Shown here: positions 46,573-57,960 of the stretch, in pieces
Numbering within the stretch: the first letter of the stretch is position 1
How the letters are laid out: every line of letters begins with the position of its first letter
Assembly: GCA_015698045.1 (NCBI GenBank)
Contig: BLAL01000228.1
Span: forward strand, 485,001 to 549,000
Length of the DNA stretch: 64,000 nt
Reading direction: 5' to 3'
DNA from: Rhizophagus clarus
Taxonomy: Eukaryota; Glomeromycota; Glomeromycetes; Glomerales; Glomeraceae
Notes under the pieces: model-generated
Told to the model about the DNA's origin: nothing
The model's database searches: none
What the model saw: the letters and a program-made list of their open reading frames with translations, nothing else
Made by a program: the position numbers and the translations under genes

Positions 46573-46700
46573 TGTGTTACCGTAACGTTTAGATTACATA
46601 TTTATATTTGTGTACCCATAACATTTAGACTACAATTTATACCTGTGTATCCGTAACGTTTAGACTACGAATTTATACTTGTGTACCTGTAACGATTATA
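46573..46700. repeat. 36-bp tandem repeat, about 3.5 copies
   Basis: Units of the form tgtgtacccgtaacgtttag followed by 'actacaatttatact', with a few substitutions. The copies begin near 46573, 46609, 46645 and 46681. Confidence 0.75.
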
Positions 46701-46839
46701 TAAAATTGCGTTTATAGAACCGTATAAACCAGTAAATTGGAACCATTATAAAATTTTATGTTTTTGAACTATGTTATAAATAGTAATAGTAATAAACAAA
46801 TATGACAAATGTAGTATAAACCGTAACATAGAGTTAAAG

Positions 46840-47229
46840 CTCCGCATGAGCCGAGCTGGCTCGCGAGCTTTTCAAGCTGAGAGAAGCTGAGCCATGTTTA
46901 AAATGGCTTGATGGCTCGCGAGCCAGCTTGAAAAAGCTCGAGCCAGTTGTTGAGCTCGACGAGTCGAGCTGAGCCGGTAATGGGGCTTGGCTCGAAAAGC
47001 TCAAGCTGCCTCGCAAGCCAGCTCGATCTATCATACTTTTAATAATTAAAATGGTTCGCAACATTTTTTTAATTATTTTTAATGAAAAACGTTGCGAAAA
47101 CGTTTTTCAGCATTATTTTAATTAAAAAAAACGTTTCGCAACGTTTTTTTAATTGTTTTAATGAAAAATGTTGTGAAACGTTTTTCTGATAATAAAACTC
47201 GAACCAGCTCGAGCCGGCTCATGCGGAGC
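46840..47229. mobile_element. 390-bp GC-rich TIR element
   Basis: It begins gctccgcatgagccgagctg and ends with its inverted form (gagccggctcatgcggagc). The left half is packed with 'gagct', 'gctcgcgagc' and 'aagctcgagc' self-complementary words. The right half holds 'aaaacgttgcgaaa'/'tttcgcaacgttttt' inverted repeats. It is much richer in GC than its surroundings. It encodes nothing; an Ala/Ser-rich minus-strand frame is a composition artefact. Confidence 0.7.
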
Positions 47230-47984
47230 ACTATATAGAGTAAACTGCATAAAAAATCACTTTTATAGACTTTAGACTTGACCGTCGTACCGGTAACATC
47301 ACGTATATGTTTATGTGACGTTGCGGAGCAACGGGTTTAACTGCTAGTTATTAGATAAATAAAAACGATTTTTACAATATTTTTTTTATTATAAGGTAAA
47401 AAATGTTGCTATTTTCATTTAATTCATAAATAAAAAACATCTCGCACCGTTTTTATTAATAGGCATTAAAAATGCTGCGAAAATATTTTTCCCGCTGAAT
47501 CCATAAATAAAAACGTTTTGCAACGTTTTTTCATTAGTATAGTTAAAAAATGTTGCGAAAAGCGAAGTGTTACTGCGAATTTTATTCAACCCGTTCTAAC
47601 CTATTCAACTATTTATTTATTTATAAACTAACAAAATATTATTAATACGTAGATAAAGAAATCTAGTTTAAAAATAAACATAAAAATCTAATACTAAATA
47701 TTAAATTCCACCAAAAAGAGCCAGTGGATGCTAGTCATTTAAATAAAAATAAACACTTAGGGCAGTCTTAGGACTATGGCCGATCAGCAATGAATTCCTA
47801 GGTTGTCATAAAAATCACCCCGAAGTACCGTACAATATTTTCTTTCAGGTCAAAGACCCGCTTCATATAAATACTATTAGATGAAGAATGTTACAAGTTG
47901 TAAAAGGAAGTGGCCGAAACTTATCAGAGCCCTATTTAGTATTTAAAGCTCACTAACTTGTACCCAAATTTAATACCTTAGTTA
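47230..47984. other. Spacer with 'aaaacgttgcgaaa' words
   Basis: No gene. Repeat words related to the inside of the preceding TIR element continue to about 47560. The stretch gagccctatttagtatttaa near 47925 precedes the minisatellite. Confidence 0.35.
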
Positions 47985-50520
47985 TTTAAAATGATTAAGA
48001 AATCATTTTTTTTTGTTATTTAAAATCAAGAAATCGTTATTGTTACTTAAAAATGATTAGGAATTCATTTTTTTGTTATTAAAAATGATTAAAAAATTGT
48101 TTTTTATTTTGTTATTTAAAAACGATTAAGAAATCGTTTTTTATTTGTTATTAAAAATAATTAAGAAATCATTTTATATTTTGTTATTAAAAACGATTAA
48201 GAAATCGTTTTTTATTTTGTTATTAAAAATGATTAAGAAATCATTTTTTATTTTGTTATTTAAAAATGTTATTTTAAAAATGATTAAGAAATTGTTTTTT
48301 ATTTTGTTATTTAAAAATGTTATTTTAAAAACGATTAAAAAATCATTTTTTATTTTGTTATTAAAAACGATTAAGAAATAGCTTTTTATTTTGTTATTAA
48401 AAACGATTAAGAAATCGTTTTTTATTTTGTTATTAAAAACGATTAAAAATTTTGTTATTAAAAACGATTAAGAATCATTTTTTTTTTGTTATTAAAAATG
48501 TTTGAGAAATCATTTTTCATTTTGTTATTAAAAACGATTAAGAATTTTGTTATTAAAAACGATTAAGAATTTTGTTATTAAAAACGATTAAGAATTTTGT
48601 TATTAAAAACGATTAAGAATTTTGTTATTAAAAACGATTAAGAATCTTTTTTTATTTTGTTATTAAAAACGATTAAGAAATCGTTTTTTATTTTGTTATT
48701 AAAAACGATTAAGAATTTTGTTATTAAAAACGATTAAGAATCTTTTTTTATTTTGTTATTAAAAACGATTAAGAAATCGTTTTTTATTTTGTTATTAAAA
48801 ACGATTAAGAATTTTGTTATTAAAAACGATTAAGAATCTTTTTTTATTTTGTTATTAAAAACGATTAAGAAATCGTTTTTTATTTTGTTATTAAAAACGA
48901 TTAAGAATCATTTTTTTTTTGTTATTAAAAATGTTTGAGAAATCATTTTTATTTTGTTATTAAAAACGATTAAGAAATCACTTTTTTTTTGTTATTAAAA
49001 ACGATTAAGAAATCGTTTTTTATTTTGTTATAAAAACGATTAAGAAATCGTTTTTTATTTTGTTATTAAAAACGATTAAGAATTTTGTTATTAAAAACGA
49101 TTAAGAATTTTGTTATTAAAAACGATTAAGAATTTTGTTATTAAAAACGATTAAGAATCTTTTTTTATTTTGTTATTAAAAACGATTAAGAAATCGTTTT
49201 TTATTTTGTTATTAAAAACGATTAAGAAATCGTTTTTTATTTTGTTATTAAAAACGATTAAGAATTTTGTTATTAAAAACGATTAAGAATTTTGTTATTA
49301 AAAACGATTAAGAATCTTTTTTTATTTTGTTATTAAAAACGATTAAGAAATCGTTTTTTATTTTGTTATTAAAAACGATTAAGAAATCGTTTTTTATTTT
49401 GTTATTAAAAACGATTAAGAATTTTGTTATTAAAAACGATTAAGAATCTTTTTTTATTTTGTTATTAAAAACGATTAAGAAATCGTTTTTTATTTTGTTA
49501 TTAAAAACGATTAAGAATTTTGTTATTAAAAACGATTAAGAATTTTGTTATTAAAAACGATTAAGAAATCGTTTTTTATTTTGTTATTAAAAACGATTAA
49601 GAAATCATTTTTTATTTTGTTATTAAAAACGATTAAGAAATCGTTTTTTATTTTGTTATTAAAAACGATTAAAAATTTTGCGATTAAGAAATCGTTTTTT
49701 ATTTTGTTATTAAAAACGATTAAGAAATCGTTTTTTATTTTGTTATTAAAAACGATTAAGAAATCGTTTTTTATTTTGTTATTAAAAACGATTAAGAAAT
49801 AGTTATTTATTTTGTTATTAAAAACGATTAAGAAATCGTTTTCTTTTTGTTATCAAAAACGATTAAGAAATTGTTTTTTATTTGGTTATTAAAAATGATT
49901 AAGAAATCGTTTTTTATTTTGTTATTTAAAAATGTTATTTTAAAAACGATTAAGAAATAGTTTTTCATTTTGTTATTAAAAACGATTAAGAAATCGTTTT
50001 TTATTTTGGTTATTAAAAAAGATTAAGAATCATTTTTATTTTGTTATTAAAAACGATTAAGTAATCATTTTTATTTTGTTATTAAAAACGATTAAGAAAT
50101 CATTTTTTTTTTATTAAAAACGATTAAGAAATCGTTTAAAAACGATTAAAAATCATTTTTTTTGTTATTAAAAATCATTTTTTTTATTAAAAACGATTAA
50201 GATATCATTTTTTTTTGTTACTAAAAATGATTAAGAAATCGTTTTTTTTTGTTATTAAAAATGATTAAGAAATCGTTTTTTTTGTTATTAAAAACGATTA
50301 AGAAATCGGTTTTTTTTGTTATTAAAAATGATTAAGAAATCGTTTTTTTTTTTTTTGTTATTAAAAACGATTAAGAAATCATTTTTTCATGTTATTAAAA
50401 ACGATCAAAAGTCGTTTTATTTTTGTCATTTAAAAACGATCAAGAAATTGTTTTTTTTTTTATTAAAAACGATCAAAAAATCTTTTTTTATTTGAAATCG
50501 TTTTGTGTTATTTTTTATAT
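47985..50520. repeat. 2.5-kb hairpin-forming minisatellite
   Basis: Two alternating unit lengths occur, about 36 bp (aaatcgttttttattttgtt + attaaaaacgattaag) and about 25 bp (the same without the 'atcgttttttatttt' part), in some 75-80 copies. The long unit contains a perfect hairpin, aaaacgatt-aaga-aatcgtttt. The middle (48.5-49.9 kb) is the most homogeneous and the edges are degenerate. Lys/Phe-rich reading frames at 48145 and 49545 are products of the repeat. Confidence 0.9.
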
Positions 50521-51080
50521 TTAAAACGATCGGTTTTTTATTCAGTTTGAAAAAAAACTCTGAAACAGCAACATTTCGGTGTTTTATATATGAAATTCAG
50601 GTGCCCTAAGCGGGTCATGAATTTGTTGACCTGACTTGAATATCGTAGACCGGGTTAAGTCAATTACCCGACCTATCTCTGAATCTTAATTATTTTTAAA
50701 AAAAAATGATTTTTTATACGTTTTATAGGTTCCATATGGGAACCTATTGATAATTTTGAATTCAGAGGTATTTTACGCTCTGAATCTTTTTTTATTCATT
50801 CTAAAGGGAGTTTATTAACAATTTAAAGTTTCGTAGGTCCATTAACTCTAGATTTATTTAATTTTTTTTTTTAATTTAGTGCAAAAAAAAACATAATAAA
50901 TTTTAAAAATAAACTTTAAGAAAAATTTGCAATTCTTGCAAATTTTTCTTTTTCTTTTAAGGATAGCCCTGCGGGCATGATTGTTTAAAATAATTTTCAA
51001 AATATTGAAAATAATTCATTTCATGTGCAGAAAAATTAGTTTTTGAATAAATTTATTTTTTTGCAAAGGATCAACATATG
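50521..51080. other. Spacer with 'gggtca'/'tgacctgac' words
   Basis: At 50590-50690 a patch reads gcgggtcatg...gttgacctgacttgaa...cccgacctatctctgaatc, like the subterminal words of the TIR element at 39.9 kb. It may be the end of a related element that contains the minisatellite. No gene. Confidence 0.4.
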
Positions 51081-51502
51081 AGGCTAAAAAATGTAATTTA
51101 TTTGTGATGGCTCAACTTAATTAATAATATTACTGACACAGGCGAGGTCAGTGACAAAAGTTTCCTAAAGAAAGTGTTCAAAATAATCAAGTAAAAAAAT
51201 AAAAAAAAATTTCCTTTGTATGTACATGTTCATGTATTGTACATGTTCAATGTTCTGTTCATAGTACATAAAGTACATATACATAAAGATTAAATGGACC
51301 GTTTTTTACCAAAAAGGAAATTATTTTTGATTTCATGGCAATTTAGCATGTGGATCATCTACAAAATTAGATTAGATTGATGATAGAATGAAATAGAAAT
51401 TTCTATGCAAAATACGCCGGGAATGTTCTTTCAAAAATGGAATGATTTACAGATTTATTCCATTTTTACAAAAAACGGCCAACAAATGCTTATTTGTGTG
51501 TT
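51080..51502. repeat. Dispersed repeat, copy 1 (partner 54890-55330)
   Basis: It shares with the partner, in order: 'caggcgaggtca...cctaaagaaagtgttcaaa'; a 'gtacat'/'acagtac' microsatellite; 'gattaaatg(g)acc/gaacgtttttt'; 'taccaaaaaggaaatt'; 'ggca(a/c)...catg(t/c)ggat'; 'ttgtgt(g)ttaa'. The partner lies just upstream of the decayed LINE ORF1, so this may be a piece of its 5' UTR or of a gene next to it. Confidence 0.5.
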
Positions 51503-51800
51503 AATATGGCCAGAATTAAGGTCTTTGGATTGGCTGTAAGAGAGGTAGTGACTATGATTAGGATTAACTGACCGTGAAGGGTTTCAACTTGATGTCGTAC
51601 TTTCACATTAGTGTCAACCTTTCCTTGCTTAGTTCACCGGTTTAAGTAGATTATTCTTTTTTGCAATTTAGTATTTTAATGTATGTTCAAATTTTTGTTC
51701 TTCATGTAAATAATTTACTTAAATTCGCGTCATGTTAGGTTCCTAACTGACACCCATACATAAAAATAAAAATAAAAATAAAAATATGGCCAGAATTAAG
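51503..51800 (+). mobile_element. SINE-like or truncated LINE insertion with 18-bp target duplication
   Basis: aatatggccagaattaag occurs at 51503-51520 and again at 51783-51800. Between them lie 262 bp ending in (AAAAT)n (51759-51782). A target duplication plus an A-rich tail is the mark of insertion by LINE machinery. The body has no reading frame. Its 5' half is more GC-rich, but clear pol III A and B boxes were not identified, so SINE versus truncated LINE is undecided. Confidence 0.8.
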
Positions 51801-52129
51801 TGATAGATACATTTATTTCCATATACAGTAGATTCGCAAATGTTTAAAATAAACTTATACTGTTTTTATATAAGTTTATTTCCTTCATTCAAACCAATTT
51901 TTTATATAGAATCATTTTTTCCCTTCATTCAAACATATAGAATCATTTATTCCCTTTCGCATTATTTTTTGTAAATTCAACAAAAAAAAGTAGCGAAATG
52001 CTTTTTTTCTTATCAAATATAATATTTAAAAAAATGGGTTGTACTGTTTTTTATCATTAAAGTGATTTAAAAATGGTGTGATTTTGTTTTTATCAAATCA
52101 TCCAATAAAAAACTCTTTGAAACATTTTG
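51801..52129. other. AT-rich spacer
   Basis: No gene. From about 52020 the sequence resembles the part of the 39.9-kb TIR element that precedes its internal repeats (caataaaaaactctttgaaa versus cctataaaaaacgtctcgta). Confidence 0.35.
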
Positions 52130-53960
52130 TTGTTACGCTTTTTTGAGTTTAATTAAAAATAACGCTTTCTTTAAGCGTTTAATTAAAAAACGCTTTCCTT
52201 TAAGCGTTCAAATTAAAAAAAAACACTTTTTAAGCGCTCAATTAAAAAAATGTATTATTTAGCGTTTAATTTAAAAACGCATTTTCTAAGCGTTTGATTT
52301 AAAAAAACACATTTTTTTAGCGTTTAATTATAAAAAATGCATTCTTTAAGCAATTTTAAAAAATGCATTCTTTAAGCAATTTTAAAAAATTTAGCATTTT
52401 TTTTGAGTTTGATTTAAAAAAAAACATATTTTTTCTTTAAGCGTTTTATTAAAAAAAACTTATTTTTTTTATGCGTTCGATTAAAAAAACGCATTTTTTA
52501 AAATGTTTGATTAAAAAAAATGTATTTTTTTTTTTAAAAATGCATTTTTTAAAACGTTTGATTAAAAAAACGTATTTTTTTTTAAAAAACATATTTTTTA
52601 AAGCATTTGATTAAAAAAATGCGCTTTTTAAGCAGTTTTAAGCATTTGATTAAAAAAAAATGCATTCTTTAACCGTTTAATTAAAAAAAAATTATTAAAA
52701 GAGCTTTTTTAGGCGTTTAAGTTTAAAAAAAACATTTTATTTAAGTGTTTTAATTTTAAAAAATTTAGCATTTTTAAATAATTTAAAAAACGCTCAATAA
52801 AATTTTTTTGTGCACCTAAATTTAAAAAAAAGCACTCGATAAATTTTTTTTTAAGCGTTTAATTTAAAAAAATATTAAAAAAAAACACTTTTCTTTAAGC
52901 GTTTGATTAAAAAACGCATTATTTTTTATGCGTTTGATTAAAAAAAACGCATTTTTTTTATGCGTTTGATTAAAAAAAATGCATTTTTTTTATGCGTTTA
53001 TTTAAAAAAAACGCATTTAAGTATTTGGTTAAAAACGTATGCTTTAACCATTTGATTTAAAAAAACGCATTTTTTATACATTTGATTAAAAAAAAGTATT
53101 ATTTTTTATGCGTTTGATTAAAAAAAATGCATTTTCTTTATGCGTTTGATTAAAAAAACGCATTTAAGTATTTGGTCTGAAAACCGCATGCTTTTTAACC
53201 GTTTGATTTAAAAAAATGCATTTTTTAAGCGTTTTATTAAAAAAAAATGCATTTTTTAAGCGTTTTATTAAAAAAAATGCATTTTTTAAGCGTTTTATTA
53301 AAAAAAAATGCATTTTTTTAGTGTTTTATTTAAAAAAAAAATGCATTTTTTTAGCGTTTTATTTAAAAAAAAATGCATACTTTAAGCGTTTTATTTAAAA
53401 AAAAATGCATACATTAAGCGTTTTATTTAAAAAAAAAATGCATACTTTAAGCGTTTTATTTAAAAAAAACGCATACTTTAAGCATTTTATTTAAAAAAAA
53501 CGCATACTTTAAGCGTTTTATTTAAAAAAAAACGCATACTTTAAGCATTTTATTAAAAAAAAACGCATACTTTAAGCGTTTTATTAAAAAAAAAAATGCA
53601 TACTTTAAGCGTTTTATTAAAAAAAAAACGCATACTTTAAGCGTTTTATTAAAAAAAAACGCATATTTTAAGCATTTTATTAAAAAAAAAACGCATATTT
53701 TAAGCGTTTTATTTAAAAACGCATGTTTTAAGCGTTTTATTTAAAAACGCATGTTTTAAGCGTTTTATTTAAAAACGCATGTTTTGAGCATTTTATTAAA
53801 AAAACGCATGTTTTTTATGCATTTAATTAAAAAAAAACGCATTTTTTATGCATTTAATTAAAAAAAACACATTTTTTTTATGAGATTGATTTAAAAAAAA
53901 CGCATTTTTTCTTTATGCGTTTGATTAACAAAAAGTATTATTTTTTATGGTTTAATTATT
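52130..53960. repeat. 1.8-kb 'aagcgttttatt/aaaacgcat' minisatellite
   Basis: About 50 units of 30-40 bp, of the form aagcgttttattaaaaaaaa followed by cgcatacttt. Each junction forms the hairpin aaaacgc-(atacttta)-gcgtttt. It is most regular at 53200-53800. The right flank (54290-54370) ends in cctgttcagaacacta, the inverted end of the TIR element family at 39.9 kb, so the array probably lies inside a member of that family. Confidence 0.85.
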
Positions 53961-54886
53961 TCTAAGTATTTAATTGAAAAAAAAAAGCCAAAAAATGTTT
54001 TTTTCAAGTAAAATTTAGCTTTTTTTTAAAATATATAATACAAAAAGAAAATTATATAAAAATTATTTTTTTCTAAAAAATCATTATTTTGAACATTTAA
54101 TTTAAAAAATAATGTTAGAAAATTTTAACTTGTTCTTTTAACGTCTTTTTAGTAAAAAAAGCCTAGGTTTTTTTGTATTAACTATTACAAAAAATGTTTT
54201 GGCATTTTTTTCGTATAAAATTCTAAAAAAAAAAAATACTGGAACGTTTCTTTTACAATCATTTAGTGTAAAGAAGTATATCTGCTCTTTCTTTTAACTT
54301 CGGGTTGAAATGGGTTAATTGGGTTAACCTGACTGGTCACCCGAATTGATCTGACCTGTTCAGAACACTATAAAATAATTTTTCATTGTTTTTCTATAAA
54401 ATATGATTTTTTTTTTGTTAAAAACAATTAAACATGATTAAAACAAATCGTTATTTTTTTTTTTAATTGACAAGATTAAGTACAATAAAATTTATGGTTA
54501 ATTTACTTTATTATCATTATATTTCAAAAAATAAAAACAAAAATATAATATTGAAAAAATAATGATAATAAAAAAAATAAAATATATATTTATTTATTAA
54601 CTGCTTGTTAATTGTTTCTATTTTACATAAAATTTTTAAAAATTAAATTCAAAAAAAAAAAATGAAATTTAATAAATTCAAGCTTACTAAACACTAATAA
54701 ATATTATTTATCAACAAATAAATAAATAAATAAATAAGCAAGTTAAATAAAGATTAAAAAGTTTATTATATTATATATTTTTTTTTTTTTTTTTTTTTTG
54801 AAATATAAAATAAAAGAATTTTAAGTGATCATCAAAGAAACGAAAGAAATTTTTTATTCAATTTTGGATCTACAAAAAGTTAAAAT
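53961..54886. other. Right flank of the minisatellite and AT-rich spacer
   Basis: It contains the TIR-like end at 54290-54370, an (AAAT)n run at 54716-54737 and a T-tract at 54779-54799. No gene. Confidence 0.4.
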
Positions 54887-54889
54887 ATG

Positions 54890-55330
54890 CAATTATTTTG
54901 TGATTTACAAGAAAGACAACCATTTTTGCTAGCTCAGGAAGAGTTTTTGCAGAAAAATGGTCTAAAGAAATATTCAAACAATATTTTCAAACAATATTTT
55001 CATTGTTTTATACTCATACTCATATATATACAGTATATATACAGTACAGTACAGTACAGTACAGTACAGTACAGTATATGTACTGTACTGTATATAATAT
55101 ATACTTCAGGATTAAATGAACGTTTTTTTACCAAAAAGGAAATTTTTTTTGTATCCACGGCAACAGTACATGCGGATGATTAACAGATTGAGGATAGATC
55201 TACATTAGAAAATTTTCAGAGAAATTATACAAAATGCCAGGTAAAATGTAAAATGATCTACAAAAATTTACCAATTTCAGTAAAAAATCGCCTTAAAATC
55301 CTTTTATTGTGTTAACTTATAGATTTTATA
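54890..55330. repeat. Dispersed repeat, copy 2 (partner 51080-51502)
   Basis: See the partner at 51080. Here the interior microsatellite is seven copies of acagt (55041-55075), followed by the inverted tactgtactgt. A 98-codon frame starting at 54887 crosses the microsatellite and is not considered a gene. Confidence 0.5.
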
Positions 55331-55428
55331 TAAAAAAAAAAACTCTCTCCCGTTACCTTCAAAAATTGTTGAAAATCCGCAGTAATTCTTAAGAGACCTA
55401 ACTTTTTTTACGTGTTTTTTAGTTTAAG

Positions 55429-56475
55429 ATGTCTAACAACAACAAAAACAACAACACCAGTGCTCGCACTTTGCGAAGCAGTTCAAAAGTTGTGCAACCT
55501 GCTACCACCTTTGACTTCACTTTTACTTCTAACGCAGCTGACCCTCCGCCGTGGTCCAAAGACACAGCTACTAATGATGCTCTCCAGGCTGACCTTGCTG
55601 CCGAGAGAGAACGTATCAAGCAAAGCAACTTACAATATGAAAAAGACGTTGCTAGAGATCTTTTTGCAGACACTCCCAACCACCCGCCTAAGACCAATTC
55701 TTTTAAGGGAAAAACTAAATCCAAGAATTCTCGCCCGCACTTGTCACGTGCTCATGTGCCTCCCCAACAAAATATAGTAAACAACCTCGATGGAACTAAT
55801 CGTACTCCTGCTCCTGCAGCTCCTGCGGTTACTCTTGAAGTCACTAATCAAAATGATCAACACCAGAATGACCAAATACCAGATAAGGAAATTGTCAATT
55901 CTGCCATAGATGTTGATCCGCCTTCTGACAACAATGAAAATTCTGATCAACAGTCGATCACTATTGAAAAACTGTTAGACTATGTTGCCCTCGTAGCACT
56001 TGATAATATTACTGGTTCTAAACCTTCAAAAATGATCACCATTAAGGAGGCTCTTGCTAAATACAATGTCAAGTACAACATCAACTTGGGTATTACGCGT
56101 CTCCAAAAACAGGCAAAAGTCACTTTCAATGACAAGGATTCTTATAACAAATTTCTTAACATGAAAATTATCCTGCAACTTAAAGAAGATAATTCAGATG
56201 ATATTAAAAATGTCACCCTTAAAATTTCTCCGCTTAAACCAGAAAAGTAAGTCACGACTTCTGATCAACAAAAAGAGAATACAAACCATCGTACAATTCA
56301 GGTGATTGATATCCCTGCTTATCGAAAAGCTGCTAAAATCAGGGCCAGCTTCGAAATCTTAGGTGAAATTAAGAGACTCTACACAAAGGCGCTGGCTTTT
56401 ACCAGATCGCATACATTACATACAAATCTCAAGATGCCCTTACTTATTTTGAGACTAACTGGGGATATCATGTAG
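55429..56475 (+). pseudogene. Decayed LINE ORF1, 5' part
   Basis: Open from ATG 55429 to a TAA at 56248-56250 (273 aa). The same reading continues after the stop (TTSDQQKENTNHRTIQVIDI), then shifts frame by one base near 56385 before the insertion at 56476. The N-terminus (SARTLRSSSK) resembles ORF1 of the intact LINE at 29.5-32 kb, but the two are otherwise only distantly alike. The protein is hydrophilic, Asn/Pro-rich, with a possible RNA-binding part starting near IQVIDIPAYRKAAKIRASFE. It belongs to the same ORF1 that resumes at 61541. It is not functional: a stop, a frameshift and a 5-kb insertion. Confidence 0.8.
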
Positions 56476-56497
56476 GTAAAGATGGGTCCTCAATTGA

Positions 56498-56546
56498 TTT
56501 CCAAAATCCGCAATATTGCGGGTTTTGGAAATCAATTGCGCTTAGT
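56498..56546. repeat. Near-perfect 48-bp palindrome
   Basis: caattgatttccaaaatccg pairs with the following cgggttttggaaatcaattg around a central caatattg. It lies just inside the left end of the insertion. Confidence 0.75.
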
Positions 56547-57239
56547 AATTTGCAAACCCGCAAATAATTCGCAAACCCGCAAATAATTCACAAATCCGCA
56601 AATAATCCGCAAACCCGCAAATAATTTATAGTACCGCAAATAACCTGCAAATCTGCAAACCTGCAAATAATCCGCAAATCTGTATAGTATCGCAAATAAT
56701 CCGCAAATCCGCAAATAATTTACATTATCGCAAATTTGCGAATAAGTGGACAAAATTGTCCACTCATATCGGCGGATTTGTTTCATCGTCCAAATATGTT
56801 AAATTTTGTTATACAATGTATTATAAAAGTTAAAGATATGCAATATAGTGATCTAAAAAAATGCGTACAATTTTTAAAAAGTGCAATTCAGCACAATTTT
56901 AATTTTGGCCAGAATTAACATAATTTCGGCTAGATTTAATATACCGTAACTGGTAATATGATAGTAATGATAATTAGTTAAACAAAAAAGAAAAAAAACT
57001 TTAACACCACAATCATTAAATCTATAATTACAAAAACAATTTCACACTTAATAATTTGTTGAATAATAATTAATATCACTATAAATTAATAAAAAGGAAA
57101 TTGTATGAAAAAAACTATATTTTAATTCAAAGAAAAAAAATTACACCACACTGTTTTATAAAAAAATTAAGCCGCAATTGCATAATTTTAACTGTAATAT
57201 TAATGTTATAATGCTGTATTAATTGCACATGCACTGCAA

Positions 57240-57960
57240 TATATAAGAAAAAATGGAAAATACAGTAAGAAAGGACAAAGGAAGAATAAAGGAAAGAAGA
57301 GATAAATGAAAAGGGATAAAGGGAAGTAAAGATGATCAAAGAAAAATGAGGAAGGAACAAAAAAGGTAAAGGATAGTGAAAAAGAATGAATGAAACAAAA
57401 AAAGAATGAAAATGAATGAGAAAATGAAAGGGAATGAAAAGGAATAAAGAGAATGAAAAAAATAAAAGGAATAAAAGAAGCAAATGGCAAATGAAAAAAA
57501 AATAAGAGGAATGAAAGAGAATGAAAGGAAGCAAAGGAGGAATGAAAATCAATAAAGGGAACAAAAAAAGCAACAAAAGAAATCAAAGATCAATGAAAGA
57601 AACCAAAGATCATTGAAAAGAGACCAAAGATCAATGAAAGAAACGAAAAAAGTAATGAAAGAAACCAAGGATCAATGAAAAAAACAAAAAAAAAGCAACG
57701 AAAGAAATCAAAGATCAATGAAATAAACCAAAAAAGCAATAAAAGAAACAATGATGAAAGGAATAACAAAAGAACCACAAAAGATCAATGAAAGAACCAT
57801 AGAAGAAACGAAAGGAATAATGAAAAAAAGAAATGAAAAAACCACGAAAAGAAGAGAAATAAAGGGGAAAAAAATGAAAGAAAAGCCAGAACACCCACCC
57901 ATAGAAAAAAAAAGAAAGAAAACGGTTAATATCATCTTAAAAGAAAAATAAAACAACAGG
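57240..57960. repeat. Polypurine tract
   Basis: About 720 bases consist mostly of A and G on the plus strand (aaaggaagaataaaggaaag; gaatgaaag repeated). The right part (57580-57800) shows a clearer unit, aaagatcaatgaaagaaacc. Several overlapping Phe/Leu/Ser-rich minus-strand frames are produced by the composition and are not genes. Confidence 0.8.

Noticed and set aside
46834-47064. Ala/Ser-rich minus-strand frame
   Set aside because: It lies wholly within the self-complementary TIR element and has no upstream signals.
44738-47965. A 3.2-kb element bounded by 'agggctc...gttagtgagc' words
   Set aside because: The order of the words at the two ends is reversed rather than inverted as a unit, so they are not proper terminal repeats.
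48145-49802. Lys/Ile/Phe repeat proteins (about 80 codons) on the plus strand
   Set aside because: Translation of the hairpin minisatellite; no start context, and the units vary in length out of frame.
53216-53398. 60-codon plus-strand frame with repeated NAFFKRFIKK
   Set aside because: Product of the 'aagcgttttatt' minisatellite.
54887-55183. 98-codon plus-strand frame
   Set aside because: It runs through the acagt microsatellite; the matching copy at 51.1 kb is not open.
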